DNA from: Myrica gale
Taxonomy: Eukaryota > Streptophyta > Magnoliopsida > Fagales > Myricaceae
Assembly: GCA_963930655.1 (NCBI GenBank)
Contig: OZ005602.1
Span: 29,892,040 to 29,956,039, forward strand
Reading direction: 5' to 3'
Length of the DNA: 64,000 nt
The stretch's first letter is position 1. Each line of letters starts with the position of its first letter. Both the position numbers and the translations under genes were made by a program. Below are positions 46,888-59,911 of the stretch, piece by piece. Under the pieces are notes generated by a model. The model was not told where the DNA came from. It did not search any database and saw only the letters and a program-made list of their open reading frames with translations.

Positions 46888-49199
46888 TTTTTTTTTTTAT
46901 AAGTAAGCCAATCTTATTAAAGAGAAGAAAAACAAAGAAACAAAAGAAGAAGGAGACAACAGTACAAGAGACTATACTGAGAACCCCTAACACATACAAA
47001 CAAGAAAACTAAAAAAATCCGAAAAACCAGAAAAGGGATAACCCAACATCACATTGGCCCAAAGAAAAAGAGATTACAAAACAAGACCCCTTAAAACTAT
47101 CCAAAAACTACTCAGAATTTTCAAAGCATCGGTTGTTCCTCTCCCTCCACAAGATCCACCAAACAACAAGAGGAATCATTCGCCACACTGCCAAAGCAAT
47201 GGGATTATCAAACTTCTTTTTCCAGCACCTCAACACCTCGATCGCCCTCCGAGGCATAACCCAAGAAAGGTTCATAATGCAAAACAAATACGCTCACAAA
47301 CCTCGAGCCACTTGGCAATGCAGAAAAATATGATCCACAGACTCCCCCTTGCATTTGCACAAAAAGCACCAATCAAGCAACAAAAGGACCCTCCTCCTTA
47401 AGTTGTCAATAGTCAATAATCTCCCATGAGCAATCTCCTAAGCCAAAAAAGAAACTCTAGGGGGAGCCAGCGTCTTCCAACACTGATGCCAAGGGAAGCC
47501 TGAATCAGAAGCACGCAAGAGAAGTCTGTACATTGACTTGACCGAAAAAGCACCAATTTTGGAATCCCGCCATCTCAACTTATCGACCGCCTCTCTCCTG
47601 ACAACCTGCTATATAGCAAAGAGTAAAAAGACAGCGAATTCATCCAATTCCCAATCATTGGCGGGTCTAGTGAACTGAACACTCCAAATTGTTGCTCCCG
47701 TCCCTCCCTCCAAGTAATCTGCCATAAGAGCAGCCTGATTCTGGGCTAAGGAGAAGAGGAGAGGGAAAGCAAACCGAAGGGTTCTCTCTCTGCAACAAAG
47801 ATCATGCCAAAAAGTACTCAAAGCCCGCATCCCACCACAAACAAGGTCTGCTCATAGAAGAAGTCCCATCCATAACTAATATGCTTCCACAGACTCACCC
47901 CAGAAGAACCATGAACCACCGGAGTCCTCCAGCCCCCCAACTCGCATCCATACTTCACCATAATGACATTCTTCCATAAACTATCATCGTCCAGAGCAAA
48001 CCGCCACAACCACTTCCCAAGTAAGGCCTTGTTGAACAAAGGCAAACGTCTTAGACCCAACCCACCACCGCTAAGAGGAGAACACATTTGATTCCACCTG
48101 ACAAGATACAAGATGAAACTTGTGCCTCTCCCCCCCCCACTACCCCACAAAAAGTCTCTTTGAAGCTTCTCCAATCTGTTTGCTACCACCATGGGGATAG
48201 GAAATAGAGACATGTAATGAGTAAAAAGGCACGAGAGAGTAGACTTGATAAGAGTGATTCTCCTCCCCTTCAAAAGGTACATACGCTTCCAACTAGCCAA
48301 TCTCCTCTCAACCCGTTCGATAATGCCATCCCAAATACGGGGACTCTTACATCGCGCACCAAGAGGCAGCCCTAGGTAAGTCATTGGGAGAGAAGAGACT
48401 TTACAATCCATGAATGTTGTCTACAACGCCAATAGGGACAACTTCCGATTTAGTAAGGTTGATCTTCAAGCCCGACACCGCCTCAAAGCAAAGCAACAAG
48501 CATCTAAGGTGACGAACTTGGCTCTTCTCAGCCCCACACATGATGAGGGTATCATCAACAAATAATAAGTGCGAAATGCATAACCCATTCCCCCTACCGC
48601 CTCCCACATCCACACCCACCAAGGCACCTCTCACCACCAACACATTAATCATCTTGCTAAAAACCTCCATAACGATAACAAATAAAAGAGGTGAAAGAGG
48701 GTGACCTTGGCGTAACCCGTGTGAACTACTAAAGAAACCTTGAGGAGAACCGTTCACCAAAATTGAAAACTTGACCGGCGAGATACAAAAAGCAATCCAA
48801 GTACTCCACCTATCACCAAACCCGCACCTCCGCAACATATACAATAAAAATTCCCAATTCACATGGTCATAGGCCTTTTGAATATCCAGTTTACAAAGCA
48901 AACCAGGCACCTTAGATCTCAACCTAGAATCAATGCGCTCGTTGGCAATCAACACCGAGTCCAAAATTTGCCGGTCACCGACAAAGGCATTCTGAGAGGG
49001 TGAAATGATTTTATGCAATACCACCCTCAATAACCAAACTGCGAAAGAACGCCATGTTGGTCTTTTCTTCCCCTCTCAAAAACCAAACATTTTCCAAACA
49101 TAAGCGATCTGCCTCTTCAGGGCTATTGTACAAAAGAACCCTGTCCAAAACTTCAAGTTTCCACAGTGGCCATGGCTGATTCGATTCATTAATCTCCAA
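46888..49199 (-). mobile_element. L1-type LINE copy 1, defective
   Basis: Its 3' poly-A tail is the T-run at 46888-46898. Reading minus, 49030-48401 is reverse transcriptase ([57 protein letters not shown], catalytic FVDD). 48411-47818 continues with YLGLPLGARCKSPRIWDGIIERVERRLASWKRMYLLKGRR and KLQRDFLWG. The region to 46990 holds the zinc-binding C-terminal domain (TIDNLRRR...WCFLCKCKGESVDHIFLHC), with breaks. Near 49020-49199 a piece of the pre-RT linker is joined directly to the RT, so an internal part is deleted and the endonuclease is missing. No target duplication was found. Confidence 0.9.
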
Positions 49200-50131
49200 A
49201 CTATGAGACTATGAGACTAAGATGCAGAAAAATGAAGGAATACTCCATCAAAGGCTTGGGACACTTAGGAGCGTGCTACAGGCTTGAATTAGTGATATTG
49301 AGACATGAAACTGGTTACAACTTTGATTCTGCCATCCAGACCCAGCAATGAACAAAGTTGCATGCTTTAAGTTTCTTACAACTTTGAAAAACTTATCAAC
49401 GCATGCTTTAAATCGCAATATCCAAACCTGGTGATGAGGTTAGTAGTTAGTCTTCTCTATGTTTGACATTGATAGGACCACAAAAAAAGACCCAACATTA
49501 AACCCAAAATAAGACCTCAAGGAACAGAACAAGAGTCCATATCCAAAGAATCCTCTTATTTATATTTCTCAGCTACTTCTCAATATTTGAGAGCAATGTT
49601 CTTGTTATATGTCAAATTAAACCTAGAATGCATCACTTGAATTTTCCCTTTTCCCCTTTTTCCTGAAATTCTTGTTAAAAACTTTTGACCGCCTCTAATG
49701 ACGGGGAAGGAAAAAAAAGGCACACTTATGAACACATTGTAAGAACAAAGTTAAAAGAAAACCCAAATAATCAAGACAAAAAAAACTTGCAAAATAAGAG
49801 AAGCATACCACACCATACAAGACATACGCTAGTAACTGACCACCCAATTGAAGCTCCTAATACGTAAAAACTTTACTATGTTGAGGAATGAACAATGCCA
49901 CAAAACTTGTTTCTAATGTGGTGAAACAAAGGTGAAGGGAGCATAAATGAGATGGACGACATTGAATATTTTATTATTATTATTATGCAATTCAGAAAAC
50001 TTTGTTTTCGTTCAGGAATTTGTATCTTTCTCTGGTGGATTCCAAATCTTTTGGGTTTAACGTTGTTTAACCCTTTTCTCTACATTTCCACTGCATCAGT
50101 TTTATCAGAGCCTTGTTATACCCTGATTTTG
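49200..50131. other. Unassigned DNA between LINE copy 1 and the gypsy element
   Basis: No coding region recognised. 49200-49220 has the small tandem CTATGAGACTATGAGACTA. The part from about 49700 may be the untranslated leader or LTR of the gypsy element, but no LTR boundary or primer site is visible. Confidence 0.35.
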
Positions 50132-52069
50132 ATGGCTAATCAATGCAATGTTGACAAACGCTTGGTGACGGTGATCGCGAGGGAGAGGCTCTCACAAGAG
50201 CTGAATTTATGGATTTTCAACACGAAACTAGGCAAGTCTTGGGTGACATTCACACAATCCTTGCTAGAATAGTGGTGGATTCAGACATAATCGTTAAGGC
50301 GGAAGAGTTGGCAACAATGGGTTCAACATGTCAGCAATCGAATTCAAGCACCTCCAAATAGGCCACCAGCCTATGAGAACTCTAGCGATGATGAAGACTT
50401 TGCTGAAAATGCGCTTCAAAGATTTGATGCGAATAATCTCCAAGGTCGTGGTGATCGGAGATGGACCTTCCAAGCTTTAATGGTAATCTCCATATAGAAG
50501 ATTCTTGGAATGGTTGAACGAGGTGGAGAGATTTTTCGAGTATATGGAGATTCTTGAAGGAAAAAAGGCGAGTTTTGTTGCCTACAAGCTTAGAGGAGGA
50601 ACTTCAGCTTGGTAGGAGCAGGTGCAGACCTCAAGGACGCGGCAAAGTAAGTCAAAGGTGCGATCTTGGATGAAGATGGGGCATTTATTGAAGGCAAGTA
50701 AGTACCTTCAGATTATGAGTGGATTTTATTTCAAAAGTACCAAGATTGCAAGCAGGGGAGTAGAATAGTTGAAAGATATACTGAAGAATTCTACAGGCTA
50801 TCATCTCATAATGACCTCATGGAAATAGAGGCGTAGCATGTTGCCAGATTTATTGGAGGATGTCTAGCCATTCAGGATCGAGTTTCCATACAAACTGTGT
50901 TTACGTTGGCAGAGGCTATCAATTTAGCCACAAAGGTTGAATCACAGTTAGAGAGGGCATGGGTGCAAGTATCAAGAAATTCTTCGTTTTGACTCTTCTT
51001 GCTCCAAAGGCAAACAAACCACATCATCACAGTTACCCAATTCTTTAGGTACAGATCCAATGAAAACTACTTGATCAACAAATGAAGCAGGTCCCACATC
51101 AACAAACAAGGATGCCTCCCGGAATCCTTCTGCAAAGCAGGCCCTGACAGATGCTACAGATCTGGACAGCCAGGTCATCGATCAAATCAATGTCCAAAAA
51201 GGGGTACGGCCAATATAGTGGAGGCCGAAAATGGAGAAGGAGAATGAAGCATATGTAGATGACACAACACTTGATTATGGGGAGGATGAAATAAAAAGAG
51301 CAGATGAATAACTACTAGTTATCAGTAGACTATTGTTGGCATCTAAGCTTGTTGAGTCGCCTCAAAGGCGCAACATCATTAGGACGTGGTGCACTGTAAT
51401 TCACAAAGTTTGCGATCTGATAATTGATAATGGATGCAGTGAGAATATTTTGTCTAAGACAATGGTAGTAAAATTGGGATTGACGACGGAAAAGCACCTG
51501 AGTCCTTACAAGATTGGTTGGAAAAGAGCAGCATCGAAATAAAGGTAACAGAGACCTGCTTAGTTCTTCTTTCTATCGGAAATTCTCATTGGGATAAAGT
51601 GCTATGCGATGTTGTTGATATAAGCACATGTCATATGATCTTGGGAAGGACATGGCAATATGACTCATATGTCACATATAAAGGTCGGGACAATGTTTAC
51701 ATATTTATGAAAGGAAACAAGAGGATTGCGTTGGGACCAATCAAAGAGGAAGATCTGTCCAAAATTTCTAAAGAGGGGAAAAGTCTTTCTTCGTGACTAG
51801 TGACAAATTTGTCAAACAAGCAGAGTTGGGACAAATTTGCTCTTTGATTGCTGAATGTGATGCTTACACCCTTCATCAGTGGTGCCGAAAGTTTTACAAT
51901 CAAATGCTAAATACAAGGAGGCAGCCGACAAGAAGCGACGACTGAAGTATTCAAGGAGGAGGTCACGATCTATCTCAGGAAAGATAGGTTTCCTACAGCG
52001 ACATACAACAAGCTCAAGAAAAAGAAGTACGGTCATTACCAGGTACTTCAAAAGGTTAATGATAAGTAA
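50132..52069 (+). mobile_element. Ty3/gypsy retrotransposon with RT-RNaseH-integrase core deleted
   Basis: Gag starts at ATG 50132 (MANQCNVDKRLV...), and frames shift after that. Gag core phrases are [26 protein letters not shown] at 50470-50570 and VHVARFIGGLAIQDRVSIQTVFTLAEA near 50830-50925. A zinc knuckle at about 51152-51196 reads CYRSGQPGHRSNQC, with serine in place of the second cysteine. The aspartic protease follows (LIIDNGCSENILSKTMVVKLGL, then MILGRTWQYD, to about 51796), with Asn where the catalytic Asp-Ser/Thr-Gly motif expects Ser/Thr. At about 51880 the sequence jumps to the pol C-terminus ([16 protein letters not shown], then [30 protein letters not shown]). The catalytic middle of pol is absent. 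A LINE fragment abuts the end. Confidence 0.85.
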
Positions 52070-52407
52070 GAAAGTATTATTAAAATAATGTGAGAATAGT
52101 ACAAAGGCTGTACCAAAACCACTTAAACCATACAAGCAAAAAAACTTATAAAATCTTGTAAATCTAAAAAGGGATGACTCAACACAGCATTTGCCCAAAA
52201 TCAAAGAGATTGCATCAAATCGCCTTGCAAATGTTCCATCGTCATGGCTAAATCATTAAAGCACCTAGAATTACGCTCTCTCCATAAACACCACCAAATA
52301 CATGGAGGAATCATCTTCTATATGGCCTTAGCCAATGGGTCCACAAGCTTCCTCTTCCAACTCATCAACACATCAACCACCTTCCCAGGCATCACCCAAT
52401 TAAAATT
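52060..52407 (-). mobile_element. LINE fragment A (3' end only)
   Basis: On the minus strand it encodes the C-terminal LINE phrase WVMPGKVVDVLMSWKRKLVDPLAKAI and the tail region. It lies against the gypsy pol end, apparently inserted there, and its own poly-A is degenerate (TGATAAGTAAG at 52059). It is interrupted at 52407 by the tail of copy B. Confidence 0.75.
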
Positions 52408-55400
52408 CATTTTTTTATAAGTAAGATTAGTATTATTAATAAAAAAGACAAGAAGAAAAGACGAAATCAGTACAAAGATTATACTGAGATCACTCAAAAC
52501 ATGCAATCAAAAAGCTAAGAAAATCAAAATAGTCAAGAAAGCGCCCACCCAAAACAGCAATAGCCCAGAAAAAAAAGAAATTGGAACACATAACTTTGCA
52601 AACTCCCAAGGGAACGAGCAGAATCCTCAAAACATCTTCTATTGCGCTCCCTCCAAAGACACCACCATATGCACCTTGGAATCATTCTCCAAATCGCCTT
52701 GGCAAAAGGATCCGTAAATTTCCGACCTCAACAAGAAAGCACATCCACCACCCTCTCTGGCATAATCCAATGAACATTCAAGATACCTAGGACATGCATC
52801 CAAAAGCCTCTAGCCGCCGGGCAATGCAAAAGTAGATGATTAACAGATTCACCATCCCCTTACACATATAACACCAATCTGTGACACAAACACCCCTTCT
52901 TCGGAGATTATCTTTTTTTTTTTTTATAAGTAAGAACTCTTTATTAATGAAAAAGAGAATTAACAGTACAAGAGAAAATACTGAAAACTCTAGTGCATAC
53001 AAGCTAAAAAACTTAGGAAATCCGGAAAATCCTCAAAAGGAACATCTAAGGCGGAATTAGCCCACTGAAAAAGAGAATACAACATAGAACCCCCCAAACG
53101 ATCCAAAGACATGGCCTTGTCCTCAAAACATCTATCATTTCTTTCCCTCCACAAAATTCCACCAAATGCAAGCCGAAATCATCTTCCAAATGGCCACTGC
53201 GATAGGATTCTCAAACTTCCTCTTCCAACAATATAAAACATCCATCACCTTCCTGGGCATAACCCAATCATAGTTAAGAATACTCAACACATGCGCCCAC
53301 AAGCCTCTCGCCATAGTGCAATGAATAAGGATATGATCAACTGTTTCTCCATCACTCCTGCATAAATAGCACCACTCTGTCAAGCATACTCCCCTCCTCC
53401 TCAAATTATCAATGGTCAGAATTTTCCTGTGAGTGGCTTCCCAAACAAAGAAAGCAACCCTAGGAGGAACCAAATTCCTCCAACATTGACGCCATGGAAA
53501 AACTCCATTGGAACCCTCCAAAAGCAGAGAATACATAGACTTAACAGAGAAAACTTCCCCTTCTTCGGAGATTATCAATAGTTAAAATTCGGCCATGAAT
53601 CCTCCCACACAAAAAATGCGACACGTGAAGGGATTTTGGCCTTCCACACCCCACGATAAGGGAAAGGCACATAATCCCACAAGAAACGTAGTCATAGAAA
53701 GACTTAATAGAAAAGACACCACCTTTAGAGCTTGACCAAAGCAGCTTATCCTAACTACTCTATGCCACACCTACTCATAGATAGTGGAGAAAAATGCAGC
53801 GAACTCCTCCACTTCCCAGTCATTAGCAGACCGAGAAAACTGCACATTCCACACTAAGGAAGTAGAGCCAGGTTCCAAACAATCAGCCACCAGGGCAGCC
53901 TTCCAACAAGAAAGGGCGAAAACTAAGGGAAAGAATGACTCAAAATCTGCCCACCACACCAATTATCATGCGAGAAACGAATCCTCTGACCATTACCCAG
54001 CACAAACCGAAGATGCTCAGAGAAGGAAGCCCACCCTTTGGAAATATGTTTCCAAAGACTCACCCCATAAGAACCACTCCGGGACAAGGAGGTCCACCCA
54101 CCCTCTATAGTACCATACTTCTCTGCAATCACAATCCTTCACAATCTATCCCTCTCATTAGCAAATCTCCACAACCACTTACCCAACAAAGCTTTGTTAA
54201 ACAAAGACACCTTCCTAAGCCCCAGACCTCCGGACTGAATAGGAGAACACATCTCCCAATTGAGCAAATGAAATTTATGAACACCATCATCACTGCCCCA
54301 CAAAAAATCTCTTTGTAACTTCTCAAGTCTCAATGTCACCACGTTTGGAATAGGGAAAAGGGATAAAAAATATGTAGGAAGACTAGAGAGCGTGGATTTG
54401 ATCAAAGTAATCCTACCACCCTTGGATAGATACATGCGCTTCCAACATGCCAACCTTCTTCCTATCCTTTCCAAAATTCCATCCCAAATCTGCGCACTTT
54501 TGTATCTGGCTCCCAACGGAACCCCCAAATAAGACAAAGGCAAAGCAGACACTCTACACCCCAATAATGAAGCCAACCCATGCGTATTCTCAACATTACC
54601 AACAGGAATAACCTCCGACTTGGAAAGATTAACCTTCAAGCCCGAAACTGCTTCGAAAAATAAAAGTAAACACCGAAGGCTCCTAATCTGATCCTTCTTG
54701 GCCCCACACAAAATAAGAGTGTCATCAACAATAACAAATGAGAAACACAAGCATCCACACCACCAACACCACCAACCTTGAAACCATGAATGACACCCTG
54801 TGAAGCTAACTTCGACATCATTCGCGAAAAAGCCTCCATAACGATAACAAACAATAAAGGAGAGAGAGGGTCACCTTGCCTCAACCCCTGAGAGCTACAA
54901 AAAAAACTTTTCGGGGACCCGTTCACAAGCATATAAAATTTAACTGTAGAGATACAAAATTCGATCCGACTGCACCACTTCTCACCAAACCCACATCTTC
55001 TCAAAAGATAAAAGCAGAAAATTCCAATTAACGTGGTCATAAGCTTTGTGAATATCCAGCTTACACAACAACCCCGACTCATCCAATCTCAGTCTAGAGT
55101 CAATACTCTCATTGGCAATCAAGACTGAATCCAAAATCTGCCGTCCCCTCACAAAAACATTCTGAGACGGCGAAATAAGCTTGTCTAGTATAATTTTCAA
55201 TCTATTCGCCAAAACCTTAGCAAATATCTTGTAGACCCCCCCATACGGCTTATGGGACGGAAATCTTTCAACTCAACCGCTCCAGGTTTTTTTGGGATAA
55301 GGACAACAAAAGTAGCATTCAAACTACGGACCAAATCTACCATACCGAGCAAACTTATTAAACACGAAAATACCTCTTAAGGACCTCCCAACAAGTCTGG

Positions 55401-55927
55401 TAGAAAGCTAAAGATAAACCATCGGGCTCCGAGGCTTTATCACCATTAAGACCAAAAACCACCCCGGACACCTCATCCTCCTCAAAGGGCCTCTTAAGCC
55501 ACGCAGCCTCACCTCCCGCAACCAAATCAAACTCCAACACATCCAAAGAAGGTCTCCAAGAAAAAAGCTCATCGTACAAGAGGAATACAAACTAACAATC
55601 GTCGACGAGATATCAACGGGGCCTTCCACCACTTCCCCAACCACTTCCAGACGAGAAATAAAGTTAGACTTTCGATTGGAATTAGGAACACGATGAAAGA
55701 ATTTCATGCACCTATCCCCCTCCTTTAGCCATAAAGCTCTAGATTTTTGCCGTCAGCTCACTTCCTCCATATCAATCAACTGGTCTAAGTCTCTAGTAAT
55801 CCCCATCTTCCTCTCCAGCCCCCTAGACTCAAGATTCCCTAACTCATCCAACCCGTCTAACAAAGAGAGTTCTGACAACAACCCTGACTTATGAAGACTG
55901 CGATCACCAAAAACTTCCTTATTCCAA
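52408..55927 (-). mobile_element. LINE copy B, host of nested copy C
   Basis: The tail is the T-run near 52409-52415 followed by ATAAGTAAG. Outside the nested copy C (52913-53557) it carries, in minus order from the right: the pre-RT linker (WNKEVFGD...LLSELSLLDGLDELGNLESRGLERKMGI) at 55753-55925; linker to RT start at 55707-55358; RT ([57 protein letters not shown]) at 55212-54636; the thumb and downstream part ([54 protein letters not shown]) at 54750-54139; and the zinc-binding end. The catalytic FVDD equivalent is disrupted by a frame change near 54725. The endonuclease is absent. Copy D lies at its right end. Confidence 0.88.
52913..53557 (-). mobile_element. LINE copy C, 5'-truncated, with 20-bp target duplication
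   Basis: The 645-bp insertion is bounded by an identical 20-base sequence, CCCCTTCTTCGGAGATTATC, at 52893-52912 and 53558-53577. It starts with a poly-T run and ATAAGTAAG (a poly-A tail on minus). It encodes only the zinc-binding C-terminal domain (PPRVAFFVWEATHRKILTIDN, WCYLCRSDGETVDHILIHC) in a frame that is open from 53578 to 53135. Copy B resumes on the far side, so C is younger than B. Confidence 0.93.
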
Positions 55928-56624
55928 ACTTTTTTTTTTGATAAGGAAAACTTTATTAAAATCAAAGAAAGGTGACAGTACACGAGCTATACTGATCCAC
56001 CTAAGCCATACAAGCGAAAAAACTAATGAAATAAGAAAAATCCGAGAAAGGATAGCCTAGAACAACATTAGCCCACAAAAATAGAGAAATCATCAGCTTG
56101 CCCTTCAACCCAACAAGAGATGAAGAAGTGTCATTGAAACATCTATCATTCCGCACCTGCCAAATAACCCATCAAATGCACGAAGGGATCATCTTCCACA
56201 CAACCGAAGCGAAGGGGTCAATAAACTTCCTTCTCCAACCACACAATACTTTAATCACCCTAGACGGCATAACCCAACAATAGTTCATAATGCAAAACAC
56301 ATGAGACCAAAGCTTTCTAGCAACCGTACAATGGATGAGGATATGATCCACCAATTCCCCACAATTTTTGCATAGGAAGCACCAATCAAGAACACACAAA
56401 CCCTTCCTTATGAGATTGTCGATAGTCAAGACTCGCCCATGGGCAGCCTCCCACACAAAAAAAGGATACTCTCATAGGAACGGGGGCCCTCCAAATTTGC
56501 CTCCACAGAAAACGGGATCTAGGATTCCAAGAAAGTATCTCATACATCGACTTAACGGAGAATTTTCCAGATCTGGACCCAACACATCCTATCGTCAGGC
56601 TCAGTTATTTTCCAGATCTGGACC
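55928..56624 (-). mobile_element. LINE copy D, 5'-truncated
   Basis: A poly-T run at 55929-55938 followed by GATAAGGAAAAC marks the 3' end. 56456-56172 encodes the zinc-binding end (MWEAAHGRVLTIDNLIRKGL, WCFLCKNCGELVDHILIHC). The right limit is unclear. It lies near a direct repeat of about 18 bases (ATTTTCCAGATCTGGACC) at 56562-56579 and 56607-56624. Confidence 0.75.
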
Positions 56625-59529
56625 TTATATTTTTCAATGGAAAATTCCAGGAAACTAGAAGCTCCAGGGAGTGAGCAGTAAATAGATATACGTGAAAAAG
56701 AAAAATGGTAGATTTTGTAGAGAACACAACAGAAATAAACATGAATGATCCATGTCTAGCCTCATTGATAATTCTATCACCTCCCACACATATAATTCCC
56801 GGAAAAGAAGAAGGTACAACATGTACAAATGTGCAAAACTGTAAAGATGATGAATATAACCAAAATACAATACCAAAAGGAAATAAAACAGATTCCACTG
56901 TTTGATCGGCAAAGAAATAGTACCATCAGGGCAAGTGCTGATGTCAACACTAGATGCAAGTTCTCTGCATGGCCAGCATATGTGGTTTTTACAACCTCCA
57001 ATTTAAAACCTGCAAGCTGTCACAGTTTGGATTTCTGCATCAATAGGGATACAGTCAAAAAAATTTCATAAAACTTTTCCCTACTAGATAGAGTTAAAGC
57101 AACCACCTATTTTAACCATAAAGGTCAAGTTCCATAGCTTTCAAATTTGAATGAAAAAGAAGTGAGAAAATATTAAGTAACCAAAAATACAGAGTAAAGG
57201 AGGGACTAATACTGATGATGACTATTGTCACAATCAGTATTAGTCCCTCCTGAACAATCAGTATTAAAGGGGTTGGCTAGCGTGAAAAATTTCATGCAAA
57301 CGTGATGAGCTCATTCCTTAGGTAGAAGTTAGCATGACAGTTGGAGCCCCTGGAGTTACAAGAGGCATTTTCATAGTTATATTAACTTTGAGGGCTCATC
57401 TCAGAACAACATGTTGGATCCAGATTCGAAGAGACAGAACGGTTCAATTCTAGAGACACAAGGAGAGGCTTAGAGCAGTTTCCTGAACAAAACTCAGTTT
57501 ACAAGGGGTAATAAGGTTTTATGTTTGCTCAAGTATACCAATGTTTTGGTCCAAAAAAGAAACAGTTACTAAGGTTCTCTCCTACATTTGGGTCTTCGTC
57601 GAGAATGCTCTTTAAGGGAAGCATGGGTTTAATTCCTCCACCAACCCCGTTGGTGCGGCCGCTGAGGCTCTAAGTAAGCTACCTCTAGGCTTTGGAGAGT
57701 GCTAAGACAGGTTGTTTTAGGTCTCCAATGCGTCCATGAGGAAGGGGCCTGGAGGACATTGTCGACAAGACCAACTGATAAATGTTGTAAGCTACACAGC
57801 AGCTGCTAATATTTGCAGGTTATTAGTTGTTCTCATGGTCTATGTTCAGCAATGCTCGCAGGACTCAATCAGTCATGAGGCATGAGTGTCACGCACGACT
57901 GTGATGAGACATGCGATAACAGTGTGCATTATGCCACGATGGATAACGCCGATGAGGCCTTATGCTGAGTGGTCTTTGATAAGTAGGTCTTATTTTTGGA
58001 GCTCTGTTTGTTAAAAGACAATTGTGATGTAAAGGTGGAGATGGATGACGATGATGATGATCCCTATATTATTCAACCCAATCTACTTCCTCCTTCCTCT
58101 CTCTTTCTCTATGTCACAAAAGAAAAAAAACACTTCGATTTATGCACCTAAAGTGTGTAGTGCTCCCCAACATTTTCTCCAGAATCTATGCATGGTAGTA
58201 ACATGTGCAGATGGAGAATTATGTAATACTGCAGTGTCTCAACAATTTCACAGTGAAATGTTTAGGAGGAATTAGAAACCAGATAGTGGCTTTAAATAAA
58301 ATATAAAGGAGTGGCAAAAGGGTTGGGCAGACCTACTCCATCCCTGTTCCTAACAGCTAAAACTTTTCCCAAACAAGCTCCTAACCTTCCCCAGGGTACT
58401 GTGAGAAATTGATACAGGTCGGACCCCGTCAGATTTAAATAAAATGTTTATTTTCAAGTTAAATTTACAATTCAAAAATCTAGTGTCCTAAAATAAATTC
58501 AGTTGTTTCTTCCAGTTCTATACTATTTAGGGATGAGGGCACTTTCATTCCTTAAAATATAATAGGCAAGAGAGATGTAAACAGCCCCAAATGGAACCCA
58601 ACTCTGGACATCATCAATATCCCTCAAGATCCCTCTAACCACCCAGTTAGAGTGGAGCAGGGCAGTGCTGGGTTGTGATTCTTTGAGGCAATGCTTTCTC
58701 AAAAAGGGATTATCATTTGAAAATCATCCGTGCGAAAAACATTTTTGAAGTAAAAGCATTGAAAAATGGAAAAAACTAATCATATTGTACCAAATGAAGC
58801 TAAAAAAGAAACTGTATCATTCTATCCAATTATTCCAAAGGACTGACTTGGTTATTCCACAACTACGTCAATTGCCTCCAGGTGAGACAGCCTCCTGTTC
58901 CCATCTAATCATGTAAAGGCAAGGAGCTAGGCAACCCTGAAGCTAATTGTAGAGTTTGGAATTTTTTCTTCAATTGACATCCATCCCATATGAAGCAAGA
59001 TTGAAATATTCGTTTCCCACTTTACAAAGTTATCAACAAACCAATACCATACCCTCCAAGAGCTCCAGTGTACTCTTTGCCATCTACAGAATAACTAGGG
59101 AATCTTGTCATAATATATTATAACTCAATCCACTAACGCAGAAACTCATGCCAATCAGCTTGTTTGTTGGGTGGGACCAAGTCACAATTGAAGCTAAAAC
59201 TATACGCAGGAAATCATGGGATCGATTGTCATTGTTTGAGCAAGAGCATTGGAGAAGGGGGAATCTAAATAATCAAAATAGCAGCTGCAACAAAGACAAT
59301 GGATATACTGCAGTCCACTATCAGACAATTAAGGCTTTGCTAGCATGGAGACATGCAGGCACTTCTTTCTCACTTTAGTTATTTATTTCTTCTCATTTTC
59401 TTTCTCTTTTATGTACATAGTTTGCACTAAAAAGTTAATCACCCATCTAAAAATAATCAGCAGAAACAAGCGTTTGCACATGGGAGTAGAGGTAAAATTA
59501 CTTTTCAGGAGGATTCTTGCATTTGAAGA
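56625..59529. other. Unassigned subtelomeric DNA
   Basis: No protein family recognised on either strand; all open frames are short and AT-driven. It contains the hairpin at 57199-57250. 57580-57980 is less AT-rich and could be decayed coding or retroelement sequence, but no motif supports this. A short GATGAC/GATGAT run lies at 58040-58062. Confidence 0.45.
57199..57250. repeat. Perfect 18-bp hairpin
   Basis: GGAGGGACTAATACTGAT (57199-57216) and its exact reverse complement (57233-57250) are separated by 16 bases. A further copy of ATCAGTATTA follows at 57255-57264. It may be the core of a tiny fold-back element or an RNA hairpin. Confidence 0.6.
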
Positions 59530-59911
59530 GTAATTCAGGAGGAGCATCGGGTGGAAGTAATTCTGAAGCAGCCTGCTTCTTTGAAGATACCAAAGGATGA
59601 GGCAAACAAATGACAAAACGCCACTGATCTGCAAACCCAGCAACCTACTGAACTGCTTCTTCCACAACAGTAGCCAAGAAGCGCAAATCCTTGCGACTTC
59701 TGCGAGATTTGATTAGACAAGAGAGTCCAAATGAACATTTCTTTAAAGGGTACGAGTGCACAGTAAAATGCCTGAGACCAACTTTGTAGGAGTGTTGGGC
59801 CCCTGTACCGATTTGGGAACACAACCCCAAGCGCCTCAGGGACTGTTGGGAAGGGATCACTCTCAAAGATGAAGGCGTATTAATACTACTATGCCTGGAA
59901 AGACTCCCCAC
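59530..59911 (-). pseudogene. Coding-like fragment of unknown family
   Basis: A minus-strand frame with no internal methionine reads VGSLSRHSSINTPSSLRVIPS...SCLIKSRRSRKDLRFLATVVEEAVQ and then a stop. After the stop the same frame continues with VAGFADQWRFVICLPHPLVSSKKQAASELLPPDAPPELL. Composition is protein-like. A splice acceptor (TATGCAG) near 59920 and a donor (TTCTgtaagtc) near 60254 could make it an inner exon. It is not recognised, and it may be a decayed gene fragment or chance. Confidence 0.2.
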
